From: Tessaracoccus lacteus
Lineage (GTDB): Bacteria > Actinomycetota > Actinomycetes > Propionibacteriales > Propionibacteriaceae
Direction: 5' to 3'
NCBI RefSeq assembly: GCF_029917005.1
Contig: NZ_CP123967.1
Span: 1-64,000, forward strand
DNA: 64,000 bases
Numbering within the stretch: position 1 is the stretch's first letter; each line of letters starts with the position of its first letter. Shown here piece by piece: positions 1-7,466 of the stretch. The translations under genes and the position numbers were made by a program. Under the pieces are notes generated by a model. It had not been told where the DNA came from, made no database searches, and was given only the letters and a program-made list of their open reading frames with translations.

Positions 1-1
1 C

Positions 2-127
2 GGGCTCAACGGCGTCACCCTCGAGGCCCCGGACGACGACGCCTACGATCTCGTCATCGCCGTCGCTTCCGGAGAGTCCGCCTACCCACAGTCCGCCGTC
101 GCCCTGGAGTCTTGGACAATCAGCTGA
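2..127 (+). CDS. C-terminal end of a Doc/Fic-like toxin (partial)
   Basis: Only the last 41 residues are inside the window; the gene begins upstream. The tail reads GLNGVTLEAPDDDAYDLVIA and continues VASGES, which resembles the end of Doc (death on curing) proteins, where an LNG.RLEA segment is followed by an acidic stretch and a helix. Doc proteins are Fic-fold toxins that inactivate EF-Tu and are usually partnered by a small Phd antitoxin encoded just upstream, which would be outside the window. The Fic motif itself is not visible, so the family call rests on the C-terminal pattern alone. A strong hairpin follows the stop. It lies outside the tRNA-Ile element, in the flank displaced by integration. 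Confidence 0.5.
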   Translation, partial: GLNGVTLEAPDDDAYDLVIAVASGESAYPQSAVALESWTIS

Positions 128-144
128 GCTGCCACCGCGAAAAA

Positions 145-176
145 CCGGCCCTGACAAGGTATCTTGTCAGGGCCGG
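145..176 (+). terminator. Rho-independent-type hairpin after the Doc-like gene
   Basis: A perfect 14-bp inverted repeat (CCGGCCCTGACAAG, loop GTAT, then its complement) begins 18 bases after the stop codon. There is no long T tract, as is common in actinobacteria. It could serve the Doc-like gene. Confidence 0.7.
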
Positions 177-183
177 CATGTTC

Positions 184-209
184 GGTGGGCCTAACTGGAC
201 TTGAACCAG
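184..209. repeat. attachment site copy distal to the tRNA (att core)
   Basis: These 26 bases are identical to 10149-10174, the 3' part of tRNA-Ile (T-arm, acceptor strand and first bases of the encoded CCA). The identity stops sharply on both sides. The integrase gene starts 194 bases further on. Confidence 0.9.
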
Positions 210-357
210 CAGCCACGCTCAGACCCCCAAGAGGGGTCGAACACCGCTGCGACTAGGTCAATCAGCCCTGGACAAGGGGTAACGCTCTATCTAGTTGGTG
301 TTGCCATCCTACCGCACAACGGGCAGAACGGGCTAGACTGGACCAAGAACCTCCCCC

Positions 358-389
358 ATTCGTCCCCCAAGACCCAGATTCGTCCCCCA
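358..389. promoter_or_regulatory. two candidate arm-type integrase sites
   Basis: The 12-base sequence ATTCGTCCCCCA occurs twice, at 358-369 and 378-389, 20 bases apart (about two helical turns). The same 12 bases appear at 10090-10101 just inside the other end of the element. Short direct repeats near both ends are what arm-type binding sites of tyrosine integrases look like; they could alternatively be operators for the integrase gene that starts 14 bases later. Confidence 0.5.
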
Positions 390-402
390 GAACGGAGCAT
401 CG

Positions 403-1851
403 ATGGCCGGCCGCAGCACCATGGGTACCGTGGTGAAGAAGGGTGCCCGATACCGCGCCCGGTACGAGCGCAACGGAGTTCGGCACACGCCCGGCCGCAC
501 CTTCTCCGACGACAAAGCGGCATGGGCATGGCTCCGAGGAGAGCAGAGCCTCCTGGACAAGGGGACATGGACGCCCCCGGCAGAGCGACGCGCCGCCGAG
601 GAGGCCGCGCAACGGCAGGTTGAAGCCGAGTCGCTCATCTTCCGGGACTACGCGCTCACCTGGATCGAGCAGCGCACCACGCCGAGCGGCGGGCCGCTCT
701 CCCCGCGCACCAAGTCGGAGTATCGCCGCTACGTCGACGGCGTCCTCGCCGAGGTCGCCAGGCTGCCCATGAACCGCGTTACCCGCGCCACCGTGAAGGA
801 CTGGTGGCAGTCGAAGGAGGCCGTTCCCCGACTTCGCCACCACGGCTTCGCCTTCGCGAAGAGCGTGTTCAAGGAGGCCATGAAGGACGGCATCGTCTCG
901 GTGAACCCGTGGGATATCGACAACGCCGCCCGCGTCACCCTGAAAGTGCCGAAGCAGCGCCGGGCAGCCCTGGTCAACGACCTGGAACCGGAGCAGGTCG
1001 CCGCCCTGGCCGACGCCATGCCGCCCCAGCAGCGCGCCCTGATACTCGTCCTAGCCTGGACCGGGCTTCGCCCCGGCGAAGCCGTGGCGCTCCAACGGCG
1101 CGACATTACACAGACCATCAACGACGGCCTTCCCTGTTGGAGGCTCCAAGTACAGCGGGCCGTGTCCTATGGCCGCGGCGACGACGGAAACCGCGTCGAC
1201 ACCATCGGCCGACCCAAGACCGAGGGGTCCATCCGTCAGGTCTGGCTGCCCCCGCATGTCGCCGCCGAGTTGGAGGAGCACCTCGAGCGGTACGTCGACG
1301 CCGACCCCAAGTCCCTGATCTTCCCGTCCGGCAACCCGTCCGTGCCCTACCTGACGCACTTCCAGATCAACGGTCGACGCGGCGACAAGAAGCGCCGGGC
1401 AAGTGGCTGGAACGCCGCCCGCCAAACGGTCGGGGTTCCTGCTCTGCGCCTCTACGATCTTCGCCACTGGGCACGCCGGATGCTGCTGACGGCCGGGATG
1501 GGCGAGCTCCTGGTCGAGCAGTACATGGGGCATCGGCTCCCGGCCGTGCAGGGAAGCTACTCCCACGTTGACCCGAAGCAGGTGTGGCCGATCATGGTCC
1601 GCTGTTCGGAACTGGCCGGGGAGAGACGCCCGACCTCGACCTCGGTGACAACCCCGCCGGCACCGGCAGGCGCCCTGGCCGCGGTACTCAACGCCCTGGA
1701 CGACGCCACCCTCGCAGCAACTCTCAGCACGCTCGACGCGCCCGAGATCGCGAACCTGATCCCCGCGCTTCCCCCGGCGCGTATCGCTGTCGTTCTCGCC
1801 GCGATGACAACCCGCGCCGCCGCAACGAGCGGACAAGGAGAACCACAGTGA
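403..1851 (+). CDS. tyrosine recombinase (integrase) of the tRNA-Ile element
   Basis: Predicted site-specific recombinase that inserts the element into the tRNA-Ile gene and, with an Xis protein, excises it. It is 482 residues from the first ATG; an in-frame ATG six codons later also fits. An N-terminal arm-binding region is followed by a SAM-like core-binding domain (about 78-165) and the catalytic domain. Visible catalytic elements are R223 in TGLRPGEA, YDLRH at 351-355 (R354), GHR at 376-378 and the probable nucleophile Y386 in GSYSHVD. About 90 residues follow the nucleophile, longer than usual, and are rich in Ala and Leu with repeated LDA.L patterns. It lies immediately inside the att site. 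Confidence 0.9.
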   Translation: MAGRSTMGTVVKKGARYRARYERNGVRHTPGRTFSDDKAAWAWLRGEQSLLDKGTWTPPAERRAAEEAAQRQVEAESLIFRDYALTWIEQRTTPSGGPLSPRTKSEYRRYVDGVLAEVARLPMNRVTRATVKDWWQSKEAVPRLRHHGFAFAKSVFKEAMKDGIVSVNPWDIDNAARVTLKVPKQRRAALVNDLEPEQVAALADAMPPQQRALILVLAWTGLRPGEAVALQRRDITQTINDGLPCWRLQVQRAVSYGRGDDGNRVDTIGRPKTEGSIRQVWLPPHVAAELEEHLERYVDADPKSLIFPSGNPSVPYLTHFQINGRRGDKKRRASGWNAARQTVGVPALRLYDLRHWARRMLLTAGMGELLVEQYMGHRLPAVQGSYSHVDPKQVWPIMVRCSELAGERRPTSTSVTTPPAPAGALAAVLNALDDATLAATLSTLDAPEIANLIPALPPARIAVVLAAMTTRAAATSGQGEPQ

Positions 1852-2564
1852 CAACCATCCGCGTCTTCTGTGACGGCCCCTCCCACCCCGAGGGGTCCAA
1901 GTGGTGGGTGGCCGAGTTCGTGGACTCCCGCGGCCCCGGCACCTTCGCTACGCCCTTGACCTGGGAGAAGGGGGTGGGCCGCCAGTCTCGGTGGGAAGCG
2001 ATCTACTCGCGCCCGCCTGCGCGCTACTTGAGGCGGCTCGAGGTGGCAATCGCCGAAACGCCCGGCCCGCTCGACATTCCGGGCGAACCGCGGTCCGACC
2101 TCGACGCCCGGGAAGCCAGATCCCGGGCGCGGCACCTGGAGGACTTCGAGCAGGAGCGGAAGCTCACGCGCGACGCGTTCTCCAAACTTGATCGGCTCGA
2201 CCTGGCGGCGACTGTCGGCGAGATGGACCTTCAGCAGTTGACCGCCACGCTCAAGAACCATGAGTACTACAGAGTGATTGCCGCGAAACACCAGGCCCGC
2301 GCCGAGCGGGATCGGAAGGAGGCCGCGAAGGCCCTACTTCCGTCAGTCGACTTCGCGGCTGGCCGCCATCTGATCCCGACACGCCTCGACGGCGACGAGA
2401 TCGCGGAAGGCTACGGCGAACGAGCTGTGGTGCGCCTTGAATGCCGTCGATGCCGAGTCGCGCGGGACTATCGCGGCGAGAAGCTGTCAGCCATCCTCGA
2501 CGCCCTGGCCTCGAACGGACTGCAAGAAGTGTCACTCCAGAGCATCATCCGCGTGTTGTCCTAG
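1848..2564 (+). CDS. hypothetical protein, 238 aa
   Basis: Not recognised. The chosen GTG start overlaps the integrase stop codon (GTGA) and has AAGGAG about seven bases upstream, so the two are translationally coupled. The N-terminus (VTTIRVFCDGPSH) and a patch with two WW/GR segments suggest a small globular domain; residues 75-160 are highly charged and probably helical. The C-terminal part has a CRRC pair in a VRLECRRCRVARDY segment, which could form half a zinc site. Its position directly behind the integrase suggests a role in element maintenance, but nothing in the sequence proves it. Confidence 0.7.
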   Translation: MTTIRVFCDGPSHPEGSKWWVAEFVDSRGPGTFATPLTWEKGVGRQSRWEAIYSRPPARYLRRLEVAIAETPGPLDIPGEPRSDLDAREARSRARHLEDFEQERKLTRDAFSKLDRLDLAATVGEMDLQQLTATLKNHEYYRVIAAKHQARAERDRKEAAKALLPSVDFAAGRHLIPTRLDGDEIAEGYGERAVVRLECRRCRVARDYRGEKLSAILDALASNGLQEVSLQSIIRVLS

Positions 2565-2723
2565 ACGTCAACAATGCCCGTTCTGCTAGACTAGATACCG
2601 CTAGCACCGCTAGCCGCCCGGGGCAACAAACCCCGGCTAAGGGCAACCGGCCCTCGGACACCCAGCCCCACCACAAGTAGGGGCAGGTTTCGCATGCGCG
2701 GAACCAGGACCGAGGAGCCTCAC
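2565..2723. promoter_or_regulatory. leader region of the xis-repA gene string
   Basis: This gap between two plus-strand genes has several overlapping CTAG units (CTAGACTAG and GCTAGCACCGCTAGC), then a hairpin CCGGGG-CAACAAA-CCCCGG at 2618-2636. The symmetry suggests a promoter with operator sites or an attenuator for the downstream genes. No single -10/-35 pair stands out clearly. Confidence 0.35.
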
Positions 2724-2966
2724 ATGGCCCGGACCCCACACCCGCTGGCACCCGCCCCATTCGACACTGGCGAGCTGGACGAACTGCTCGCCAAGCACGG
2801 CCGCTTCATCGCCTACCCCGTTGCTGCTGAAATCACGACGCTGAGCGTCCGCTCCCTCAAGCGCGAAACCGCAGCCGGGAACCTCCCCTGCTACCGAATT
2901 GGGTCAGCGCGCGCTCTTCGCGTGAAGACCCTCGACGCCGTCCGCCTGATTCAGCAGGTCGCCTGA
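2724..2966 (+). CDS. excisionase-like helix-turn-helix protein, 80 aa
   Basis: Small DNA-binding protein of the MerR/excisionase type. GAGGAG precedes the chosen ATG by seven bases; an upstream ATG at 2694 would add ten residues and has no good RBS. The sequence AEITTLSVRSLKRETAAG then PCYRIGSARALRVKT matches the winged-helix pattern of Xis and helix_turn_helix_17 proteins: a recognition helix followed by a wing with a basic YRIG.. strand. Such proteins direct integrase towards excision or act as local regulators. The next gene overlaps its stop by one base (TGATG). Confidence 0.7.
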   Translation: MARTPHPLAPAPFDTGELDELLAKHGRFIAYPVAAEITTLSVRSLKRETAAGNLPCYRIGSARALRVKTLDAVRLIQQVA

Positions 2967-3337
2967 TGCTCAACAACGAACAACGCCCCCCAGCTGGCGA
3001 ACTGGAGGGCATCAAGGTTCAGGTTGCGGACCTGTGGCCCATTGTACCGGAGAACAACTTCCGGCGTGCCACTCTGGCTTCGATGCTGGGGCCGTTCGGC
3101 CGCCGCGCTATCGAGGAGATGATCCTCACGGGGTTGCCGTCGACGTGGGAGCGTCGCGCAGCTGACTTCCTGTGGATTCAGTCGCCGGTCCCTGAGAAGC
3201 GCCAGGAGCATGAGGAGATCGCGGCCGCGTGCCTGGAGCGCGCCGAGCTGATCCGCCGCTACCCCGAGGACTTCAGCCTGCTGCTCGGCATTCCCGAGCT
3301 CGTGGCTGATGTGTGGGCCGAGGGGGTGGCCGCATGA
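2966..3337 (+). CDS. hypothetical protein, 123 aa
   Basis: Not recognised. It starts in a TGATG overlap with the Xis-like gene and ends in an ATGA overlap with the RepA-like gene, so it belongs to one translationally coupled string. The product is soluble, with hydrophobic and charged residues in a helical pattern and an ERRAADFLWIQSP segment in the middle; there is no signal peptide or cysteine cluster. Its location between a putative Xis and a replicative ATPase suggests an accessory role in replication or excision. That is inference. Confidence 0.65.
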   Translation: MLNNEQRPPAGELEGIKVQVADLWPIVPENNFRRATLASMLGPFGRRAIEEMILTGLPSTWERRAADFLWIQSPVPEKRQEHEEIAAACLERAELIRRYPEDFSLLLGIPELVADVWAEGVAA

Positions 3338-4527
3338 GTGAGGAGATGGAGCCGCGGCGCAGGGCTGCGGTCACGTGGGCCAGCTGCATCGAGCCCGAGC
3401 CCGTGATCTGGGCATGGTCCGAGGGGGACGCCGGCAGGATTCCGTCCGGGTCGCTGTCACTGGCTGCTGGCCGGGAAGGCACCGGCAAGTCCTCCTTCGG
3501 CATCTGGATGGCCGCGCAGATCACGAAGGGGCTGCTGCCGGGGTCGTTCTACGGAACCCCCCGACCGGTGTTTTACGTCGCGGTGGAGGACTCGTGGAAG
3601 TACACGCTGGTCCCTCGACTCATGGCGGCCGGGGCCGACCTGTCGAAGGTGGGCAGGTTCGAAGTCGTGTCCGAGATCGGCGACGAGCTGAGCTTGTCGC
3701 TGCCGATGGACAACAGCCTGCTCGAGGACGAGGTGAACCGGAACGGCGTCGCCCTGGTCGTTGTCGATCCGCTCATGTCGGTGATCGGCTCGAAGATCGA
3801 CACGCACAAGGAACGCGACGTGCGTACCGCCCTCGACCCCCTGGCAAAGCTGGCCGACAGGACCGGCTCTGTGGTGCTCGGCATCGCGCACTTCAACAAG
3901 GGCAACGGCTCCGACGCGGCCAGCCTGATCACGGGATCGGGAGCATTCAAGAACGTTCCGCGCTCGGTGTTCGGGTTCGCTCGCGACGAAGCCGACGAGA
4001 ACGGCGGCCGCGTCATGTCGCAGGTAAAGAACTCGTTGGGTCGCGACGATCTGCCGAGCCTGTCCTACGTGATCGAGTCCGCCGAGATCGCAACGAAGAA
4101 GGGCGTGGCGACCACGGGGAAGTTCACCTTCACGGGGGAGTCGGAGAGGTCTGTCGCCGACGTGCTGCGCTCGACGAACTCCGGCTTCGATGGTGCCGAA
4201 GATCAGCAGGACGCGGGCCAGTGGTTGGTGGATTACCTGGCCGTGAACGGGGCCGAGGCTCCGGCCAAGGACGTGTTCAAGGCGGGGCGTGCAGACGGGT
4301 TCTCAGTCGACGTCCTGAAGCGCGCGAAGGGCAGGAAGGTGCGCTCCGCGAAGGTCGGGAACGCCTGGGTCTGGCAGCTCTCAGACGAGGCTTCCGACCC
4401 CAAGGGAGCGCCAAGGGAGCAAGAGAGCAAGGGACAGAAGCCCGCTCCCTTGCCCCCTTCCCCGCGCTCTTCCGCTCTGAGGCTCGTGCCCAACCCTGGT
4501 GACGACGAGACGGGAAGTGCATCATGA
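3334..4527 (+). CDS. RepA-like AAA ATPase (AAA_25 / RecA fold), 397 aa
   Basis: Predicted hexameric ATPase of the RepA/DnaB-like group found in plasmids and phages, likely a replicative helicase or helicase loader of the element. Walker A GREGTGKS is at residues 46-53 and a Walker B strand LVVVDP ends at D145. The block HFNKGN.SDAASLITGSGAFKNVPRSVF matches the sensor region of RepA proteins such as that of RSF1010. The last 100 residues resemble a winged-helix domain (EAPAKDVFKAG..FSVDVLKRAK) followed by a Pro-rich tail. The start chosen is the ATG that overlaps the preceding stop. It implies that the element can replicate after excision. Confidence 0.8.
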   Translation: MSEEMEPRRRAAVTWASCIEPEPVIWAWSEGDAGRIPSGSLSLAAGREGTGKSSFGIWMAAQITKGLLPGSFYGTPRPVFYVAVEDSWKYTLVPRLMAAGADLSKVGRFEVVSEIGDELSLSLPMDNSLLEDEVNRNGVALVVVDPLMSVIGSKIDTHKERDVRTALDPLAKLADRTGSVVLGIAHFNKGNGSDAASLITGSGAFKNVPRSVFGFARDEADENGGRVMSQVKNSLGRDDLPSLSYVIESAEIATKKGVATTGKFTFTGESERSVADVLRSTNSGFDGAEDQQDAGQWLVDYLAVNGAEAPAKDVFKAGRADGFSVDVLKRAKGRKVRSAKVGNAWVWQLSDEASDPKGAPREQESKGQKPAPLPPSPRSSALRLVPNPGDDETGSAS

Positions 4528-4643
4528 ACCCCCGACCGACCGGACCGCGCTGCCCCGACTGTGGCGACCCGATCGACGGCCCGTCGCTGATGAAGCGTTG
4601 CCGTGATCGGCACGGCGACCAGGCCAAGGAGACCGCATCATGA
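4524..4643 (+). CDS. small zinc-ribbon-like protein, 39 aa
   Basis: A short reading frame that overlaps the RepA-like gene by ATGA at its start and the next gene by ATGA at its end, so it is embedded in the coupled string. The product has CPDCGDPIDGP and a third cysteine in MKRCRDRH, giving a CxxC...C..H pattern that could bind one zinc ion. Similar 35-50 residue zinc peptides are common in actinophage genomes; no precise function can be given. Confidence 0.55.
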   Translation: MNPRPTGPRCPDCGDPIDGPSLMKRCRDRHGDQAKETAS

Positions 4644-4870
4644 GCCATCGGGTAGCTGTCCACACTGGCCGTATCGCGGTCCCTGCCGAGGTTCAGGCCG
4701 GGTTCCGTGCCGAGCTCGAGGAGCACGGCCGCATGTTGTTCAACGAGGCGTGTGATGACTGCGACGGGTGGGTGATCTTCATCTCCACCAAGGACGACTT
4801 CTCCGAGATGGCGGGAAACGTCTTCCACGACTCGAACTGTCCCCAGCTGCGGACCAGGAGCGCGCGATGA
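4640..4870 (+). CDS. hypothetical protein, 76 aa
   Basis: Not recognised. It overlaps the previous gene by four bases and the next one (WhiB-like) by four bases. The product has a CDDCDGWV segment (CxxC) and a C-terminal HDSNCPQLR segment, so three cysteines could form a metal site, although the first half is ordinary mixed alpha/beta sequence. The coupling suggests expression with the RepA-like and WhiB-like genes. Confidence 0.55.
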   Translation: MSHRVAVHTGRIAVPAEVQAGFRAELEEHGRMLFNEACDDCDGWVIFISTKDDFSEMAGNVFHDSNCPQLRTRSAR

Positions 4871-5208
4871 AGGCGAAGCTGACCACCGCCGAGAGCGGGG
4901 CGTTGAAGGCCCTGTACGGGGGCATCCGGCAGGCCGAGGACGACGGGCTGCTCGTGCCCTGCCTCGACCACGCCGCGTGGACTGTCGACGGCGACCAGGC
5001 CCGGATCGAGTACGCCCGCGCCCGCTGCCGGCTGTGTCCCGTGATCGACCTGTGCCATGCCGCAGCGAGGCTCACGAAGCCGACCAGCGGTGTGTGGGCA
5101 GGCCGCGCCTACGGCCCGAGGTCGACCACGACGAGCAGCGAGTCGGACGGGGCATCGGACCCCGGAGCCGGCCGCTGTTCCCGACATCTGGAGGAGATTC
5201 CCTCGTGA
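4867..5208 (+). CDS. WhiB-family iron-sulfur transcriptional regulator
   Basis: WhiB proteins carry a [4Fe-4S] cluster on four cysteines and act with sigma factor to control transcription; phages also encode them (for example TM4 WhiB). Here C32 is followed by C54-RL-C57-PVIDL-C63, the family pattern C..CxxCxxxxxC, and then GVWAGR at 75-80, which matches the G[VI]W[GA]G turn. Total length is 113 residues; the Ser/Thr-rich tail after residue 85 lacks a clear basic DNA-binding motif. The start is the ATG overlapping the preceding stop. On a mobile element it could reprogramme host transcription or respond to redox state. Confidence 0.8.
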   Translation: MKAKLTTAESGALKALYGGIRQAEDDGLLVPCLDHAAWTVDGDQARIEYARARCRLCPVIDLCHAAARLTKPTSGVWAGRAYGPRSTTTSSESDGASDPGAGRCSRHLEEIPS

Positions 5209-5399
5209 CCATCAACAACCACGACGACCAACGAAACGGCGTCGCCTGGCCGGCATTGGAGCATTCCGCTCAGTGTCGCAAGCCGGACATGTCGCTGCGC
5301 CTTGATTGGCAGCAACACCCCGAGCTGTGGTGCCGGTCTTGCGGCCGTCATCAGCTGATCAGACCCCATGACCCCATCAACCCACAGGAGGACCAGTGA
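5205..5399 (+). CDS. small protein with possible zinc finger, 64 aa
   Basis: The GTG start overlaps the WhiB-like stop (GTGA), with GGAG 13 bases upstream. The product contains CRKPDMSL and later WCRSCGRHQL, so three cysteines and histidines may bind zinc. Not otherwise recognised. It ends in a GTGA overlap with the next gene, continuing the coupled string. Confidence 0.55.
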   Translation: MTINNHDDQRNGVAWPALEHSAQCRKPDMSLRLDWQQHPELWCRSCGRHQLIRPHDPINPQEDQ

Positions 5400-5893
5400 T
5401 CACGATCACTGACAACAACCGGAACCGCACCCGCGCCTACATGGATCAGACCATGGCACGCTTTGGACCAAGCGGTCTCGATGCGGCACTCGGATACGAG
5501 CGAGCCATGATGGCGAGCGCCGGCAGGATCATGGCCGAGGCCGCCAGCCTGAACAAGACCTGGTCGCCTTCGCGATCCAGACGTGCACACGCCTCGAAGC
5601 CTGCGATCCGAGCAGCCCACGCCAGCACCACGCCCGCCGGCCCCGTGTACGTCTCCGAGGCCGAACGGCTCGACGCGCTCAAGGCCCTGGTCCGCGAGTC
5701 GATCAGCGCTGCCGAGAGCAGTCGGCAAAAGCTCTACAACAAGGTGTTCCCCAGTAGGCCGGCCGCACCGTCCGCACTCACCACGAGCGAGCGGAAGCTC
5801 TGGAACAAGGCCTACGGCAACCAGCGGGAAGCCACGCTCACCAGCACGGAAGCTCAGCAGTGGAGCAACCTCTTCGGAAAGGACCACCAGTGA
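5396..5893 (+). CDS. hypothetical protein, 165 aa
   Basis: Not recognised. The GTG start overlaps the preceding stop and follows a strong AGGAGG. The sequence is polar and mostly helical. Two similar segments, SSRQKLYNKVFPSRPA and SERKLWNKAYGNQRE, followed by EAQQWSNLFGK, look like three degenerate copies of a short helix motif with a conserved hydrophobic/aromatic-N-K core. No enzymatic motif, signal peptide or membrane segment is seen. It is the sixth member of the coupled string after repA. Confidence 0.6.
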   Translation: MITITDNNRNRTRAYMDQTMARFGPSGLDAALGYERAMMASAGRIMAEAASLNKTWSPSRSRRAHASKPAIRAAHASTTPAGPVYVSEAERLDALKALVRESISAAESSRQKLYNKVFPSRPAAPSALTTSERKLWNKAYGNQREATLTSTEAQQWSNLFGKDHQ

Positions 5894-6117
5894 AGACCAT
5901 CCCCGTCTACGCCGTCCTCATCTTCTGCCAGGCCCGTCGCCGAGCAGCAGGTGACGCCCGAGTGAACATGCTCGAGCCGCTCTACCCGAACACCGTCGTC
6001 CCCGACTGGGTCAGCGCTGAGGACATCGCACGCCTGGAACAGACCGGCCACATCGTGCGCCACGACGTACCCGTGCCCAGCCTCCTGTCCCGCACCATCG
6101 AGAGGATCAAGAAGTGA
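5890..6117 (+). CDS. hypothetical protein, 75 aa
   Basis: Not recognised. The GTG start overlaps the previous stop codon (GTGA) and its own stop overlaps the next GTG. The N-terminus KTIPVYAVLIFCQARRRAAG is moderately hydrophobic but too short for a confident membrane call. The C-terminal half has a DWVSAEDIARLEQTGHIVRHD segment that looks like a small helical hairpin. Confidence 0.5.
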   Translation: MKTIPVYAVLIFCQARRRAAGDARVNMLEPLYPNTVVPDWVSAEDIARLEQTGHIVRHDVPVPSLLSRTIERIKK

Positions 6118-6935
6118 GTGCACTCGACCTGAACCCCGCCCAGAGCGTCGGTCAGCTGGCCGCACACCTCACGCAGTACGGCGTCACCACGCCGGGCTTC
6201 GAGAAGTGGAAGACCTTGAAGGCGGCACTGCCGACCAGCTTCAGCAGGCCCGCAGCCCCCAGCGACCTTCTCGACCGAAGCCCGGACGAGCTCATCGCCT
6301 TGGCTCGGGAACGCAGCACCGTGCAGACAGCGAACAAGTCTGATGCCGACAGCCAGCTCGCAGCCATCGGAACGGAACTCAACGCCGCTCTGCTCGAGTC
6401 TCTGCGCGCCGACGCGGACGCCATCATCGCGCAGCTGCGCGGCGCCTTCGACACCAGCGCGGACGCCATGCGTCAGGCGGTGGAGCTGGGCATCAAGCCC
6501 GAGGACACCATGCAGAGCCTCTTCCACGCCAACACCGCTATCCGCAAGGCCTGGGACACGTTGCCCGAACACGCCCGCAAGCTCGACAACGTTCTCGCCG
6601 TGCGCCAGTCGCTCAGCGTCTGCGCCCTGGTGCCACCCGTACCCACGCTTCACGGCCTGCCCATCAGCGACGTGGCCGAGCTCTCGCTCGGCCTCTCCGG
6701 AAGCCGAGGGACCGGCATCGACTGGAGCATCTGCGTGGTTGACATGACCCGACCCGAACGGCTGGGGCTGCGTGATCCCCATGCCCCGTGGGCGCGGTGG
6801 CTCGCAGCGGCCCCAGCACTCCAGCTCAACGACGTGGAGAGCATGCCCACAGGCTTCGCGCTGGTGGAGATGACCAACCCCAGCCTGGCCGAGCAGCTCA
6901 AGTTCGCGGCCGCCCGGAAGGCCGGCCAGGGATAA
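6114..6935 (+). CDS. hypothetical protein, 273 aa, last gene of the rightward arm
   Basis: Not recognised. The GTG start overlaps the stop of the 75-aa gene. The N-terminal third (VGQLAAHLTQYGVTTPGFEKWKTLKAAL) and middle (residues 70-150) are strongly helical and may form coiled coils; the C-terminal third is mixed, with GIDWSICVVDMTRPERLG and a final helix ending in ARKAGQG. There is no signal peptide or transmembrane segment. It closes the plus-strand string and is followed by a strong hairpin at 7037. Confidence 0.6.
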   Translation: MSALDLNPAQSVGQLAAHLTQYGVTTPGFEKWKTLKAALPTSFSRPAAPSDLLDRSPDELIALARERSTVQTANKSDADSQLAAIGTELNAALLESLRADADAIIAQLRGAFDTSADAMRQAVELGIKPEDTMQSLFHANTAIRKAWDTLPEHARKLDNVLAVRQSLSVCALVPPVPTLHGLPISDVAELSLGLSGSRGTGIDWSICVVDMTRPERLGLRDPHAPWARWLAAAPALQLNDVESMPTGFALVEMTNPSLAEQLKFAAARKAGQG

Positions 6936-7036
6936 GAGACCTGGCAGCAGCGTGCAGCCAGGGGAGGAATGGTTGATCCCACTCGGCCGGCCAAAGGCGT
7001 GGAACCCCGGAGGACCACACGCTGTTGCCCATCAAC

Positions 7037-7069
7037 GCGGCCCCGCTCTGTCAGCCAGAGCGGGGCCGC
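7037..7069. terminator. bidirectional-type hairpin between the two convergent arms
   Basis: Perfect 14-bp inverted repeat GCGGCCCCGCTCTG with loop TCAGC. It lies about 100 bases after the last plus-strand gene and between the convergent transcription units of the element, so it could end transcription from either side. Confidence 0.7.
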
Positions 7070-7466
7070 TTCCCGTAGAAAATCTGGAACTTCGGGGGAG
7101 TTCAGGACAGGCCGCGCCCTGCATTTTCTCTCCCCCCGAGAGGCTGTTGGGTGGGGTCGCGCGCGCGGGGGAGGGGTAGCCCCCCGGGGGTCGGGTTCGC
7201 CATGACCGCCGGTGAGCGCCTGGAGGGTGGCGAAGGGTTCAAAGGTTCCCGGCAGCGGGAAGGGGCGTCGACATCGCCCGCGACCTCACCGCGGCCCACG
7301 TCCCGCGCGTGCTCCCCTCCTCTCTCCCCGAGGTCGCGCGGGGTCGCGCGCGAGCGGCACTTCTTCGCGACGTCACGAAGAAGTGTCTGCCCCGACCACA
7401 AACCCTTTCCGGGGTTACCACCGAAAACGCCGGCCATGTCGACGCGCAGGCGCTGGTCTGTCGCGC
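7070..7466. other. non-coding centre of the element with inverted repeat
   Basis: About 400 bases without a convincing gene. It is rich in CGCG and GGTCGCGCG units (7150-7350) and holds a 10-bp perfect inverted repeat CACTTCTTCG-(8)-CGAAGAAGTG at 7358-7385. Several mutually exclusive frames are open only because of GC bias. The repeats would suit a replication origin or an oriT-like site, but no further evidence is visible. Confidence 0.4.

Noticed and set aside
201-623. An open frame between the att site and the integrase
   Set aside because: It overlaps the integrase in another frame, has no RBS and starts inside the att repeat.
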